A stretch of DNA of 64,000 nucleotides from JACVRW01 sp963835705 (GCA_963835705.1 CAWIGR010000012.1:256680-320679), one strand, 5' to 3'; positions 1 to 8,709 are shown, counted from the stretch's first letter. Notes: generated by a model from the sequence alone, not told the origin. Numbers and translations: made by a program.

Positions 1-569
1 AGCACCAGCAGCGAGGCGTGGCCCACGTTGTGGACCGCCTCGGCCAACGGGACGTCCACCGGCAGCGCCGCCCGGGCCTCCGCCGTGGGCACCTGCGACG
101 GCGGGATCACCAGCACGCCCTCCAGCCCGGGCGCCGGGTCGAAGCGGACCGGGTCGCCGTCCGCCACGCAGATCACGAACCCGCCCAGCAGCGCCGCGGC
201 CACGTTGTCGGGGTGCCCCTCCAGCTCGACCGCGTGCTCGAACAGCGGCGCGTCCAGCTCGTACATGTGGTCCGCCGCGCTCAGGCCCGCCACGATGGCG
301 GCCGCGCTCGAGCCGAGCCCGGCGGCGGGCGGGATGTCGGAGCGGATCGCGAAGCGCATGCCGTCGGCCGGGTGGAGCCGCTCGAACGCGCGCACGCACA
401 GGTTCGTGCGGTCGAGCGGCACTCCGGGCAGATCGGACTCGACCGAAAAGGAGCCGGTCTCCTCCACCTCCAGCTCGAGCTCGATCTCGAGCGCCGCCGC
501 GAGCACGTCGTAGCCGGGCCCGAGGTTGGCGCTCGAGGCGGGCACCCGGACGATGCGGCGCCGGTTCAT
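1..569 (-). CDS. thrB: Homoserine kinase, N-terminal part (runs off the left edge)
   Basis: ATP-dependent phosphorylation of homoserine to O-phosphohomoserine, the step before threonine synthase. The predicted N-terminus reads MNRRRIVRVPASSANLGPGY; VPASSANLGPG is the hallmark start of the GHMP-kinase homoserine kinase family. About 189 codons are present and the C-terminus lies outside the window. The ATG (569..567) overlaps the thrC stop as ATGA, so the two are translationally coupled. It is the last visible gene of the lysA-hom-thrC-thrB operon, all on the minus strand. Family assignment is firm; completeness cannot be judged. Confidence 0.93.
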   Translation of the reverse strand, partial: MNRRRIVRVPASSANLGPGYDVLAAALEIELELEVEETGSFSVESDLPGVPLDRTNLCVRAFERLHPADGMRFAIRSDIPPAAGLGSSAAAIVAGLSAADHMYELDAPLFEHAVELEGHPDNVAAALLGGFVICVADGDPVRFDPAPGLEGVLVIPPSQVPTAEARAALPVDVPLAEAVHNVGHASLLV

Positions 570-1519
570 GGACCGCCCAGCACCGCCCGCTCCACGCCCT
601 CGATGTCCGGCTCGCACGGCACCACCGACGCGGCCCGGTTCATCGCGGTCTGCGGGTCCTTCAGCCCGTGCCCCGTGAGCACGCACACCACTCGTCCCTC
701 CGCGCCGTAGCGGAGCAGCCCCGCCACGGCCGCCGCCGAGGCCGGCTCGCAGAAGACCCCCTCGCGCGAGCCCAGCAGGGTGTAGGCGTCGAGGATCTCC
801 GCGTCGGACACGGCCCGCACCTCCCCGCGCGACGAGGTGAACGCGTTCATCGCGTCCTCCCAGCGCGCCGGGTTCCCGATCCGGATCGCCGACGCCACCG
901 TCTCGGGCTCCTCCACCGGCGCCCCGTGCACCAGCGGCGCCGCGCCCTCGGCCTGGTAGCCGTGCAGCCGGGGCGCCGCCCCGTACTCCTGAAACCCCTT
1001 CCACCACGAGGTCACGTTGCCGGCGTTCCCGACTGGGATGCAGAGCACGTCGGGCGCCTCCCCCAGCGAGTCGCACACCTCGAAGGCGCCCGTCTTCTGC
1101 CCCTCGACCCGGTAGTCGTTGATCGAGTTGACGAGCGAGATCGGGTGCCGCCGCGCCAGCTCGCGCACCAGCTCCAGGGCCTGGTCGAAGTTGCCGCGCA
1201 GCGCGATCACGCGCGCCCCGTGCATCAGCGCCTGGGCGAGCTTGCCGGTCGCGATCTTCCCCTCCGGCACGATCACGGCGCCGCGCAGCCCGGCGCGCGC
1301 GGCATAGGCGGCGGCGCTCGCCGCAGTGTTCCCCGTCGAGGCGCACACCACCGCCTCGGCCCCCTCGCCCATGGCCGCCGACACCGCCACCGTCATCCCC
1401 CGGTCCTTGAACGAGCCGGTCGGGTTCGCCCCCTCGAGCTTCAGCCACACGTCGCAGCCGGTCAGGGACGACAGGTGCGCGGCCGGCACCAGCGGCGTGT
1501 CCCCCTCCCCCATCGTCAC
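566..1519 (-). CDS. thrC: Threonine synthase
   Basis: PLP enzyme converting O-phosphohomoserine to threonine. The PLP lysine lies in TGSFKDRG (about residues 35-42), the phosphate loop is GNAGNVTS, and a typical C-terminal CEPASAA segment is present; about 317 residues, slightly short for the actinobacterial type. The GTG at 1519 is used here, but family-like sequence (LSLWRYRDRLPVDPLV) continues in frame upstream to a CTG at 1564..1562 that overlaps the hom stop codon; no ATG/GTG lies between, so the true start may be this CTG, coupled to hom. It overlaps thrB by 4 nt (ATGA). Confidence 0.93.
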   Translation of the reverse strand: MTMGEGDTPLVPAAHLSSLTGCDVWLKLEGANPTGSFKDRGMTVAVSAAMGEGAEAVVCASTGNTAASAAAYAARAGLRGAVIVPEGKIATGKLAQALMHGARVIALRGNFDQALELVRELARRHPISLVNSINDYRVEGQKTGAFEVCDSLGEAPDVLCIPVGNAGNVTSWWKGFQEYGAAPRLHGYQAEGAAPLVHGAPVEEPETVASAIRIGNPARWEDAMNAFTSSRGEVRAVSDAEILDAYTLLGSREGVFCEPASAAAVAGLLRYGAEGRVVCVLTGHGLKDPQTAMNRAASVVPCEPDIEGVERAVLGGP

Positions 1520-1560
1520 GAGCGGGTCGACTGGCAGCCGGTCCCGGTAACGCCAGAGGC

Positions 1561-2778
1561 TCAGAAGGTCTCCTCGATCACCCGGATCACCCGCGGTGGC
1601 TCGCGCACGAAGTCGAGCCGGGCGATCATCTGCACGGCGGCGCGGAACTTCGACTCGAGCACCGGGTGCATGACCATCACGAGCCGCGCCTCGTCGCCCA
1701 GCCCCTTTTGCACGACCGACCGGATCGAGACGCCCTGCAGCCCGAGGATCTCGGCCACCTGGGCCAGTACGCCCGGCCGGTCGGCCACCTCCAGGTGCAT
1801 GTAGAACGAGAACTCGACGTCCGTGACGATCGGCTGCTCCACGGCGGGCGGCGGCAGCGACGGCGGCGGGATCATCGCCGAGATCACGTCGCCCAGCACC
1901 GCCGAAGCGGTCTGGATCCCGCCCGCGCCCGGCCCGCTGAGGGTGATCTCTGTGATCGCGGGCGACTCGATCGTGACCGCGTTGAACGCGCCGTTCACGC
2001 TCGCGAGCGGATGCTCGGCGTAGAGGAAGGCCGGATAGACGTGCACGGCCACCGCGCCGTCCACCCGCTCGGCCGACCCCACCAGCTTCAGCGCCAGCCC
2101 CAGCTCGCGGGCGTAGGCGATGTCGTCCGGTGTGATCCGCTCGATCCCCTCGTAGCTCACCTGGTCGAGCCGCACCGCCGCGCTGAAGGCGAGCCGCGCC
2201 AGGATCGCCATCTTGGCGGCGGCGTCCTTGCCGGTCACGTCCTCGGTCGGGTCGGCCTCCGCGTAGCCCAGCTCCTGCGCCTCGGCCAGCGCCTCCTCGT
2301 AGGTGGCCCCCGTGGCCGCCATCTGGGTGAGGATGTAGTTGGTGGTGCCGTTGACGATGCCGTGCACCCGCTCGATGTGCGCCGCGGCGAGCGTCTCCGC
2401 CATCACGCGGATCGCCGGCACCACTCCCGCGACCGCACCCTCGAAGCGCAGCTGCACGCCGCCGCGGCGCGCGGCGTCGAACACCTCCTCGCCGTGCTGG
2501 GAGAGCAGTTGCTTGTTCGCGGTCACCACGTGCCGGCCCGCCTCCAGGGCCCGCAGCACGTAGTCGCGCGTGGGATCGATCCCGCCCATCAGCTCCACGA
2601 TCAGGTCGCTGCCGTCGAGGATCTCCTCGAAGTTGCCCCGGCTCCGCGTGAGCACGCCCGACAGCCGCGGGCGCATCCCCACCTCGGCCTCGATCGCGCC
2701 GGCGCGCTCCTCCACGAGGCGAGCGAACGACGAGCCGACGGTGCCGTGGCCGAGCAGGCCGATCCTGAAGTCAGGCAT
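1561..2778 (-). CDS. hom: Homoserine dehydrogenase with C-terminal ACT domain
   Basis: NAD(P)-dependent reduction of aspartate semialdehyde to homoserine, the branch point to threonine and methionine. 405 residues: N-terminal Rossmann motif GLLGHGTVGSSF (residues 7-18), the GTTNYILT segment, the family signature ELGYAEADPTEDVTGKDAAA, then a C-terminal ACT domain (FYMHLEVADRPGVLAQVAEI, around residue 325 onward) expected to bind threonine for feedback control. The ATG (2778) lies inside the end of lysA with an 8-nt overlap (ATGCCTGA), indicating one transcript for lysA-hom-thrC-thrB. Confidence 0.96.
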   Translation of the reverse strand: MPDFRIGLLGHGTVGSSFARLVEERAGAIEAEVGMRPRLSGVLTRSRGNFEEILDGSDLIVELMGGIDPTRDYVLRALEAGRHVVTANKQLLSQHGEEVFDAARRGGVQLRFEGAVAGVVPAIRVMAETLAAAHIERVHGIVNGTTNYILTQMAATGATYEEALAEAQELGYAEADPTEDVTGKDAAAKMAILARLAFSAAVRLDQVSYEGIERITPDDIAYARELGLALKLVGSAERVDGAVAVHVYPAFLYAEHPLASVNGAFNAVTIESPAITEITLSGPGAGGIQTASAVLGDVISAMIPPPSLPPPAVEQPIVTDVEFSFYMHLEVADRPGVLAQVAEILGLQGVSIRSVVQKGLGDEARLVMVMHPVLESKFRAAVQMIARLDFVREPPRVIRVIEETF

Positions 2779-4003
2779 CCCGGGCAGTCAGGTCGTCGTA
2801 GGTCTCGCGCCGCACCACCACGCGCGCTTCGCCGTCCCGGCAGAAGACCACGGGCGGCCGCGGCAGCGCGTTGTAGTTGTTGGCCATGGCGTGTCCGTAG
2901 GCGCCGGTGGCGGGGATCACCAGCACGTCTCCCGCTCGTGGGTCGTCGAGCTTCGTGTCGCGGACGAGTATGTCGCCCGACTCGCAGTGCATCCCCGCGA
3001 TCGTGCAGTCGAGCTCGCCCCCGAAGCGGGATGCGATCTCCGCCTCGTAGCGGGCCTTGTAGAGCATCGGGCGGAGATTGTCTGACATCCCGCCGTCCAC
3101 CGAGACGTAGGTGCGCACACCGGGGATCCGCTTCACCGTTCCCACCGTGTAGACCGTCACGCCCGCGTTCCCCACAAGCGAGCGGCCGGGCTCGCACAGC
3201 ACCGTCACGTCCTCCGGGGCGCCGCGGAGCAGGGCGTCCACGTACTCCTCGATCGAGGGCGGCCGGTCCTCGGCCGTGTAGGCGATCCCGAGGCCTCCGC
3301 CCAGGTTGAGGAGCGGCCAGTCGCCCATCGCGGAGAGCACCTCCGCGAGCCGCCCGAAGCCCTCGAGCTCGAGCACCTGCGACCCGATGTGGGCGTGCAG
3401 CCCGTGCAGCTCGATCCCGGCGTCGCGGCAGGCGTGGACGGCGCGCGGCACGTCGTCGAGCCCGAAGCCGAACTTCGAGTCCTCCTGCCCGGTCTGGATG
3501 TAGGAGTGCGTGGCGGGCCGGATGCCGGGGGTCACCCGCATCATCGCCCGCGCCCCGCGACCGCGCAGGCGCTCGATCTCGTCGAACGAGTCCACCACGA
3601 TGTGGCCCACGCCCGCCTTCAGCGCCCGGTCGAGCTCCGCAGGCGTCTTGTTGTTGCCGTGCATGTAGATGCGCTGCGGGTCGACGCCGGCGGCAAGCGC
3701 GTGGTGGAGCTCGCCGCCGCTGGCCACGTCGGCCGAGAGTCCCTCTTCGGCGAACAGCCGGAACGCGGCGGTGGCGGGGAACGCCTTGCCCGCGTAGATC
3801 ACCTCGAAGCGCTCACGGCGCGCGCGGAAGGCCTCCAGGTACGCGCGCGCCCTGGCGCGCATGTCGTCCTCGGCGTACACGTAGGCGGGCGTGCCGAACT
3901 CGCGCGCGAGCTCCACGACGTCGCAGCCGCCCACCTCGAGGCGGCCCTGCGCGTTCAGGCGCGAGCCCAGGGGATAGACATGGGAGACCGCCACCGCCGC
4001 CAT
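2771..4003 (-). CDS. lysA: Diaminopimelate decarboxylase
   Basis: PLP-dependent decarboxylation of meso-diaminopimelate to lysine. About 410 residues. PLP lysine in VIYAGKAFPAT, glycine loop NLGGGLGIAY, CEPGRSLVGNAG, and catalytic-cysteine segment HCESGDILVRD, followed by GAYGHAMANNYN. ATG at 4003 is chosen because VYPLGSRLNAQGRLEVGG, the normal N-terminal region, follows directly. Upstream in-frame sequence reads antisense into the divergent hydrolase and is not coding. First gene of the operon; only 21 nt separate its start from the divergent hydrolase start at 4025, so promoters must overlap or transcripts be leaderless. Confidence 0.96.
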   Translation of the reverse strand: MAAVAVSHVYPLGSRLNAQGRLEVGGCDVVELAREFGTPAYVYAEDDMRARARAYLEAFRARRERFEVIYAGKAFPATAAFRLFAEEGLSADVASGGELHHALAAGVDPQRIYMHGNNKTPAELDRALKAGVGHIVVDSFDEIERLRGRGARAMMRVTPGIRPATHSYIQTGQEDSKFGFGLDDVPRAVHACRDAGIELHGLHAHIGSQVLELEGFGRLAEVLSAMGDWPLLNLGGGLGIAYTAEDRPPSIEEYVDALLRGAPEDVTVLCEPGRSLVGNAGVTVYTVGTVKRIPGVRTYVSVDGGMSDNLRPMLYKARYEAEIASRFGGELDCTIAGMHCESGDILVRDTKLDDPRAGDVLVIPATGAYGHAMANNYNALPRPPVVFCRDGEARVVVRRETYDDLTARDA

Positions 4004-4024
4004 TCGGCGGCGATTATTGCGTTC

Positions 4025-4727
4025 ATGAAGCATCCCGTCCCCGCGCCTCCCGAGCTGGGCGAGCTCGACGGCCTCTCCTACGCCCTCTTCCTGCCGGACT
4101 CGGAACCGCGGGCCGGGGTGGTGATCCTGCACGGCGCGGGGTCCGCCAAGGAGTCGCACTTCGACTTCGCGCGCGGCTGCCGAGGCGACGGGATCGCGGC
4201 GCTCGCCTACGACGCCCGCGGCCACGGCCGCTCGGACGGCCGCTTCGGCCCGGGGGCGGTGGACGACGCGCTCGCGATGGTCGAGTTGCTGCGCGCGCAC
4301 GCCGGCCGGGTCGCGCTGCGAGGATCGAGCATGGGCGGCTTCCAGGCGATCCACGCAGCGGCGCGCGATTCCTCACTGCGCGCGGTGGTGGCGATCTGTC
4401 CGGCACCCGAGGACTCGCTGCTGCGCATGCTGCGCTCCGACGAGCCGCTTCGATTCGAGTGCGACGCGCCGGCGACCGAGCGCTGGCTGCGGTCCACCGA
4501 CCTGTTCGAGGCGGCCGGCCGCCTCGGGCCCGACACCGCGCTGCTCCTCATGCACGCGCGCGGCGACGAGCAGATCGCCTGGACCGTGAGCGAACGCCTC
4601 CACGCGGAGGCGACAGAGCCGAAGCGCCTGCTGATCCTGCCGGGCGGCCACCATCGCTCCCTGCAGCACGACCTGGAGCTTCAGGCGCTCTCGCGCCGCT
4701 TCATCCTGGACGCGGCCAAAGGCCTAG
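4025..4727 (+). CDS. Alpha/beta hydrolase (serine esterase/dienelactone-hydrolase-like), stop codon missing
   Basis: Hydrolase of unknown substrate. Oxyanion-region VVILHGAGSAKES, nucleophile elbow RGSSMGGFQ (Ser), acid region LLMHARGDEQI and the His in LPGGHHRSL follow the family order; about 233 residues to the end of homology (RRFILDAAKG). ATG at 4025 fits. The frame then has no stop until 5737, running antisense through the whole convergent gene 4724-5440. A TAG sits at 4725-4727, one base out of frame, exactly at the CTAG that also supplies the stop of the convergent gene, so one lost base upstream is the simplest explanation. The end given here is that proposed stop. Confidence 0.75.
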
Positions 4728-5440
4728 GGCACGCTGGGAAGGCCGGTGGCGCCCGTCACGCCCTCGGTCGCGCCGCCCACCGTGCCCGTCACCCCACTGA
4801 CCGTGTCGTCGACCACGGGCGCCGCCTGCTCCACCGTGCCGCCCACCGTCTCCCCGGCGCCGGCGACCGGTCCCTCGACCGGTGGCGCCACGGGGGCGGC
4901 CGTCTCGCCGAGGCCGCCGGTGGCCTGTTCCACCGCACCGCCGACGTCGTCGGCCACGCCACCCACGCTCGGGGCCGACTGCGTCCCGCCCGGTTGAGAA
5001 ACCGGGGCCGGGAGCCGCGTCGATCCGCCGCCGCCCTCACCGCCGCCGCCGGTCACGCTCTCCCCGGCTGCGGGCGAGCTCTCGCCCGGAGCTCGGCTCG
5101 CGAGCTCGCCGGGCGGGCCGTCGGCGCCACGCTCGGCCCTCCTGACGCCTCGTGCGGCGCGGCTCCGGGCGCGGCCCCGCTCGCCGCGCCGCGCAAGGGC
5201 GCGGTCGCGTCGCGCCAGGTCCCGCACGGCCGCGCTGGCCGAGCGCAGCGGAGCGCGGGAGGCGGGGGACGCCGGCGCGGCCTGGGACACGTCGAGCTGG
5301 TCGAGCCCGTCGTTGCTCGCCTCGCCGGGGGCGCCCCGGAACGCCACGATGGCGCTGCCCACCATGAGCAGCAGCAGGAACGATGCGATCAGGACCCCGG
5401 ACGTGCCGAGGCCGGCGATGTAAGCCCTGGTGGACTTCAC
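4724..5440 (-). CDS. Membrane-anchored Gly/Val/Thr-rich protein of unknown function
   Basis: No family recognised. GTG at 5440 is preferred: it places a basic stretch VKSTRAYIAG before a single transmembrane segment (about residues 8-32, GVLIASFLLLLMVGSAIVAF). The rest is an Ala/Arg-rich stretch, a poly-Gly run, then a C-terminal repetitive region of the VGGTVEQAAPVVDDTVSGV type, resembling an extended exported stalk. Stop TAG at 4726..4724 is shared with the expected end of the opposite hydrolase. Its 5' end is divergent from the Zur-controlled transporter; a link to metal uptake is possible but unproven. Confidence 0.7.
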   Translation of the reverse strand: MKSTRAYIAGLGTSGVLIASFLLLLMVGSAIVAFRGAPGEASNDGLDQLDVSQAAPASPASRAPLRSASAAVRDLARRDRALARRGERGRARSRAARGVRRAERGADGPPGELASRAPGESSPAAGESVTGGGGEGGGGSTRLPAPVSQPGGTQSAPSVGGVADDVGGAVEQATGGLGETAAPVAPPVEGPVAGAGETVGGTVEQAAPVVDDTVSGVTGTVGGATEGVTGATGLPSVP

Positions 5441-5522
5441 TTGTCGAATGGGGTACCCGGGGACGGGGTGCCGCTGAACCTGAGCTTCGGCTCCGCAGCG
5501 GGCATCCCGACGTGCCAATCAC

Positions 5523-5537
5523 TGAGAATGATTCTCG
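5523..5537. promoter_or_regulatory. Zur-box-like operator
   Basis: TGAGAATGATTCTCG: a perfect 6-1-6 inverted repeat (GAGAAT-G-ATTCTC) closely matching the actinobacterial Zur operator type TGAAAATGATTTTCA. It ends 14 nt before the GTG of the transporter operon and lies between the divergent genes, so it should repress the importer when zinc is sufficient. Zur rather than Fur is inferred from the downstream ZnuB/ZnuC-type genes. Confidence 0.75.
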
Positions 5538-5550
5538 TTAGGCTCTCCGA

Positions 5551-6357
5551 GTGCCCTCGCCGCTCGACCTCGCCGACTTCCCGTTCCTCCGCGAGGCGCT
5601 GCTCGAGGTCCTTCTTCTCGGGGCCGCCGGCGGGCTGCTCAGCGCGTGGGTCGTGCTGCGCCGGCTCGCCTTCTTCTCGCACGCGGCCGGCTCGGCGACC
5701 TTCCCCGGGCTGGTGGCGGCCGACGCGTCCGGGGTGAGCCCGACGCTGGCCGGCCTCGCCGTCGCGCTCGGCTATGCCGGCGGCGTCGAGCGCGCGGGTC
5801 GCGCGGGCCGCGAGCCCGGCGAGGCCACTGCCCTGCTGCTGGTGGCGGCGCTGGCGGGCGGAGTCGTGCTGGCGAGCGACGTGTTCGAGTCGGGCGCGGC
5901 GGTCGACCGGTTGCTGTTCGGCACGCTGCTGGGTCTGGGGCCGGCCGACCTCGCCCTGTCCGCCGCCGCCGCCGTGCTTGCCGCCGTGGCCACCGTGACG
6001 CTCGGCCGGACCTGGTCCGCGATCGCCTTCGACCCCGATTCGGCGCCCGCCCTCGGCCTGCCGGCGGGCACGGCCGACCTGGTGCTCCTGGCCCTCGTGG
6101 CGGTGGCCGCGGTGGCGGCGATCCCGGCGGTCGGGGCGCTGCTGGTGGCGGCGGTCTACGTCCTGCCAGGGGCGGCGGCGCGGCTCGTGACGAGGACCGT
6201 TCCGGCGCTGCTCGCCTGCTCGGTGGCCCTGGCGGTCGCCGAGGGCGTGGGCGGCCTGTACGTGGCCTACTGGCTCGACCTGCCACCCGGCCCGCCGGTG
6301 GCGGTGCTGGGCGCGGCCGTCTACGCGATGCTCGCGCTGGGAGCGGCCGCGCGGTGA
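5551..6357 (+). CDS. ZnuB/MntB-type metal ABC transporter permease (first)
   Basis: Inner-membrane permease of the ABC-3 family for Zn2+/Mn2+. 268 residues, multiple hydrophobic helices starting LLEVLLLGAAGGLLSAWVVL. GTG at 5551 follows the Zur-like box by 14 nt with no obvious Shine-Dalgarno, so the mRNA may be leaderless. Its TGA overlaps the GTG of the ATPase gene (GTGA at 6354-6357). A second, different permease follows the ATPase, suggesting a heterodimeric channel. No periplasmic-type metal-binding lipoprotein is encoded nearby. Confidence 0.9.
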   Translation: MPSPLDLADFPFLREALLEVLLLGAAGGLLSAWVVLRRLAFFSHAAGSATFPGLVAADASGVSPTLAGLAVALGYAGGVERAGRAGREPGEATALLLVAALAGGVVLASDVFESGAAVDRLLFGTLLGLGPADLALSAAAAVLAAVATVTLGRTWSAIAFDPDSAPALGLPAGTADLVLLALVAVAAVAAIPAVGALLVAAVYVLPGAAARLVTRTVPALLACSVALAVAEGVGGLYVAYWLDLPPGPPVAVLGAAVYAMLALGAAAR

Positions 6358-7124
6358 CGGCGCCCGCCGTCCATGTCGAGGGTCTCTCGGCCGGCTACGG
6401 CGGCCCGCCGGTGCTGCGCGATGTCTCGTTCGTCCTCGAGCAGGGGCGCACCGTATGCGTGCTCGGACCCAACGGCGGCGGCAAGACCACGCTGTTCCGC
6501 GCGCTGCTCGGCGAGCTCCAGCCCTCAGCGGGAACGGTGCGGGTGGCCGGAACGCCCGCGTACGTGGCGCAGACGGAGCGCACCCGGCTCGACTTCCCGG
6601 TGAACGCGTTCGACGTGGCGCTCATGGGCACGCTCGCGCACGGGCGCTGGTGGCTGCCGCCCCGCCGCGCCGACCGCGTGGCCGCCCGGGCCGCACTCGA
6701 CCGCGTGGGCCTGGCCGACCAGTCCGGCGTCCCCTTCGGCGAGCTCTCCGGTGGCCAGCGCCAGCGCGCCCTGCTCGCCCGGGCGCTCGTCCAGGACGCC
6801 CGCGTGCTGCTCCTCGACGAGCCACTGTCCGGCGTAGACCCGGCCAGCGCGACCCTCATCGACCGTCTCTTCGCGGAGCTGCGCGGCGAGGACCGCACGC
6901 TGCTCGTGTCGAGCCACGACGTGGAGAGCGCACGCGCCTTCGACCTGGTCCTGTGCCTCCACGGGCGGCAGGTGGCCTTCGGCCCGCCCGGCGATGTGCT
7001 CCATCGCGCCACGCTCGAGGCCACCTACGGCCGCGAGCTGATCGTGCTCGAGGAGGCGGGGCCCGCCCGCGCCGTCACGGTCCAGCACCACGAGCACGGC
7101 CACGGACATCAGGAGGACCATTGA
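6354..7124 (+). CDS. ZnuC-type metal ABC transporter ATPase
   Basis: Cytoplasmic ATPase energising the adjacent permeases. 256 residues with Walker A LGPNGGGKTT, Q-loop, signature LSGGQRQRALLARAL, Walker B VLLLDEPLSGVD and H-loop VSSHD. The C-terminus ends in a His-rich tail (HHEHGHGHQEDH) that could bind or sense Zn2+, consistent with zinc transport. Start GTG overlaps the upstream stop; its own TGA overlaps the TTG start of the second permease. The three genes form one tightly coupled operon. Confidence 0.95.
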   Translation: MTAPAVHVEGLSAGYGGPPVLRDVSFVLEQGRTVCVLGPNGGGKTTLFRALLGELQPSAGTVRVAGTPAYVAQTERTRLDFPVNAFDVALMGTLAHGRWWLPPRRADRVAARAALDRVGLADQSGVPFGELSGGQRQRALLARALVQDARVLLLDEPLSGVDPASATLIDRLFAELRGEDRTLLVSSHDVESARAFDLVLCLHGRQVAFGPPGDVLHRATLEATYGRELIVLEEAGPARAVTVQHHEHGHGHQEDH

Positions 7125-7900
7125 GCGGCATCGAGCTCCGCGCGATGCTCGAGCTCGTCCTGGCCGGCGGCTTCTGCGGCGCGCTCGGCTTCTGGGTGGT
7201 GAGCGAGCGGCTCGCGTACGGCGCCGAGTCGCTCTCGCACGGCCTTCTGCCCGGGCTCGTGCTGGCCGGGCTTGCGGATGCTCCGCTGCTGCTGGGCGCG
7301 GCGGGCGGCGCCGTGGTTGCCGCCGCCCTGATCGCCCTCGCCGCGCGCGACCCTCGCACCGGGCCGGACACCGGCACCGCCGTGGCGGTCACCGGGCTGG
7401 TCGGGCTGGGGGCGCTGCTCGCGCTGGCGCCCGAGGCGCCGCAGCGCCTCGAGGAGCTCCTGTTCGGAGACCCCCTGGGGGTGACGACAGGTGATTTGGT
7501 GGCCGCCGCCGTGTTGCTCGCGGTGGGCGGCGCCGCGCTGGCGGCGCTCCACCGCCCGCTCGTGGCGAGCTCGTTCGACACGGCGGGCGCCGCCGCGCTC
7601 GGCCTGCGCCCCGCGCTGGTCCGCTTCGCCCTGCTCGCCCTGATGGCGGCGGCGATCGCGGTGGCGGTCCAGGGCCTCGGAGCGCTGCTCGTGCTGGCCG
7701 TGCTGGTGGCCCCGGCGGTGGCGGTGCGCGGGCAGGCCCGCACCCCCGCGGCCGCGATGGTGACCGGTGCGGCGGTGGCCGCCGTGGCGGGCATCGCGGG
7801 CATCCAGCTCTCGTCGCTGGCCGGGACGGCGGCCGGGGCCTCGGTCGCGCTGGTGCTGTGCGCGGCCGCCGCCGCAGGGGCGCTGCTGCCGGCGCGTTGA
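7121..7900 (+). CDS. ZnuB/MntB-type metal ABC transporter permease (second)
   Basis: 259-residue ABC-3 family membrane protein with helices beginning LELVLAGGFCGALGFWVVSE and typical SLSHGLLPGLV loop. TTG at 7121 is chosen because AGGAGG lies 5 nt upstream and the TTGA overlap couples it to the ATPase gene. It differs clearly from the first permease, so the transporter is probably a heterodimer rather than the usual ZnuB homodimer. Last gene of the operon; convergent with lgt, 5 nt between stops. Confidence 0.9.
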   Translation: MSGIELRAMLELVLAGGFCGALGFWVVSERLAYGAESLSHGLLPGLVLAGLADAPLLLGAAGGAVVAAALIALAARDPRTGPDTGTAVAVTGLVGLGALLALAPEAPQRLEELLFGDPLGVTTGDLVAAAVLLAVGGAALAALHRPLVASSFDTAGAAALGLRPALVRFALLALMAAAIAVAVQGLGALLVLAVLVAPAVAVRGQARTPAAAMVTGAAVAAVAGIAGIQLSSLAGTAAGASVALVLCAAAAAGALLPAR

Positions 7901-7905
7901 GCGCC

Positions 7906-8658
7906 CTAGGCCGTCGCCGGCCGCGGCGCGCCGCGGCGCGCGAGCAGGAGGGCCGTGCCGCCCGCCACCATCGCGATGCTCACCAGCTGGGGCAGCGTCA
8001 GGCCCGCCGCGACCGAGTCGTTGCGGCGGATGAGCTCGACCAGGAAGCGCTCGGCGCCCGCGATGATCAGGTAGAGCGCGAACAGCACCCCCGGCGCGAA
8101 GCGGTCTCGCAGCCGCCACAGGACCACGGCCGCGAGCCCCATGGCGAGGGTCTCGTAGACCGGCGTGGGGTGCACCTCCTCGTCGGTTGCCACCGTGCCC
8201 TCGGGGTAGGCCATCGCCCACGGCAGGTCGGAGGCCTCGCCGTAGTCACCGTCGCCCGACAGCTGGCAGCCCACGCGGCCCACGGCGTAGCCGATCGCCA
8301 GCGGCACGGAGCAGGTGTCGAGCATCTGCAGGCCGAGCCAGCCGCGCCAGCGGGCCCACAGGCACACCCCCAGGGCGCCGCCCACGACGCCCCCGAACCA
8401 CACCAGCCCGGAGCCGGAGAAGATGTTGCCGAGCAGGTCGCCCGACACGTCGTCCCAGTTCTGGATCAGGTAGTCGATCCGCGACCCGACCAGACCGCCG
8501 ATCAGCGCGGCGAAGACCAGCTCGTAGGTCCAGTCGGGCGGCTTGCCGAGCTCGCGCAGACGGCGGGCGATAACCGCGCCCGAGGCGAGGAAGCCGAGGG
8601 CGAAGCAGATGCCGAACGTCTGGAGCTCGATCGGGCCGAGGTCGATTTCAGGCTGCAT
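7906..8658 (-). CDS. lgt: Prolipoprotein diacylglyceryl transferase
   Basis: Integral membrane enzyme transferring diacylglycerol from phosphatidylglycerol to the lipobox cysteine of prolipoproteins. 250 residues, several transmembrane helices, the Lgt motif region GYAVGRVGCQLSGDGDYG (variant of GRxGCF-x-GCC-G), then HPTPVYETLAM and the conserved C-terminal RFLVELIRRND. Start ATG at 8658. Convergent with the transporter operon and divergent from the subtilisin at 8710. Confidence 0.95.
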   Translation of the reverse strand: MQPEIDLGPIELQTFGICFALGFLASGAVIARRLRELGKPPDWTYELVFAALIGGLVGSRIDYLIQNWDDVSGDLLGNIFSGSGLVWFGGVVGGALGVCLWARWRGWLGLQMLDTCSVPLAIGYAVGRVGCQLSGDGDYGEASDLPWAMAYPEGTVATDEEVHPTPVYETLAMGLAAVVLWRLRDRFAPGVLFALYLIIAGAERFLVELIRRNDSVAAGLTLPQLVSIAMVAGGTALLLARRGAPRPATA

Positions 8659-8709
8659 TCGGGTGGCGCAGGGTAGCCGTCGTCCCTGCCCACACTACGA
8701 TTGGTCGCG

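Noticed and set aside
668..1804. 378-codon plus-strand frame opposite thrC
   Set aside because: Shadow of the threonine synthase gene; no motifs.
2601..3197. Second frame over lysA 3' half suggesting overlapping coding
   Set aside because: Out-of-frame readout of lysA (rows of Arg/Gly); lysA frame is intact throughout.
1666..3309. Long plus-strand frame opposite hom and lysA
   Set aside because: Arg/His-rich shadow of GC-rich coding DNA; the minus-strand genes have full family signatures.
2779..4024. Lysine riboswitch or T-box upstream of the lysA operon
   Set aside because: Only 21 nt separate the divergent start codons; there is no room for a leader structure.
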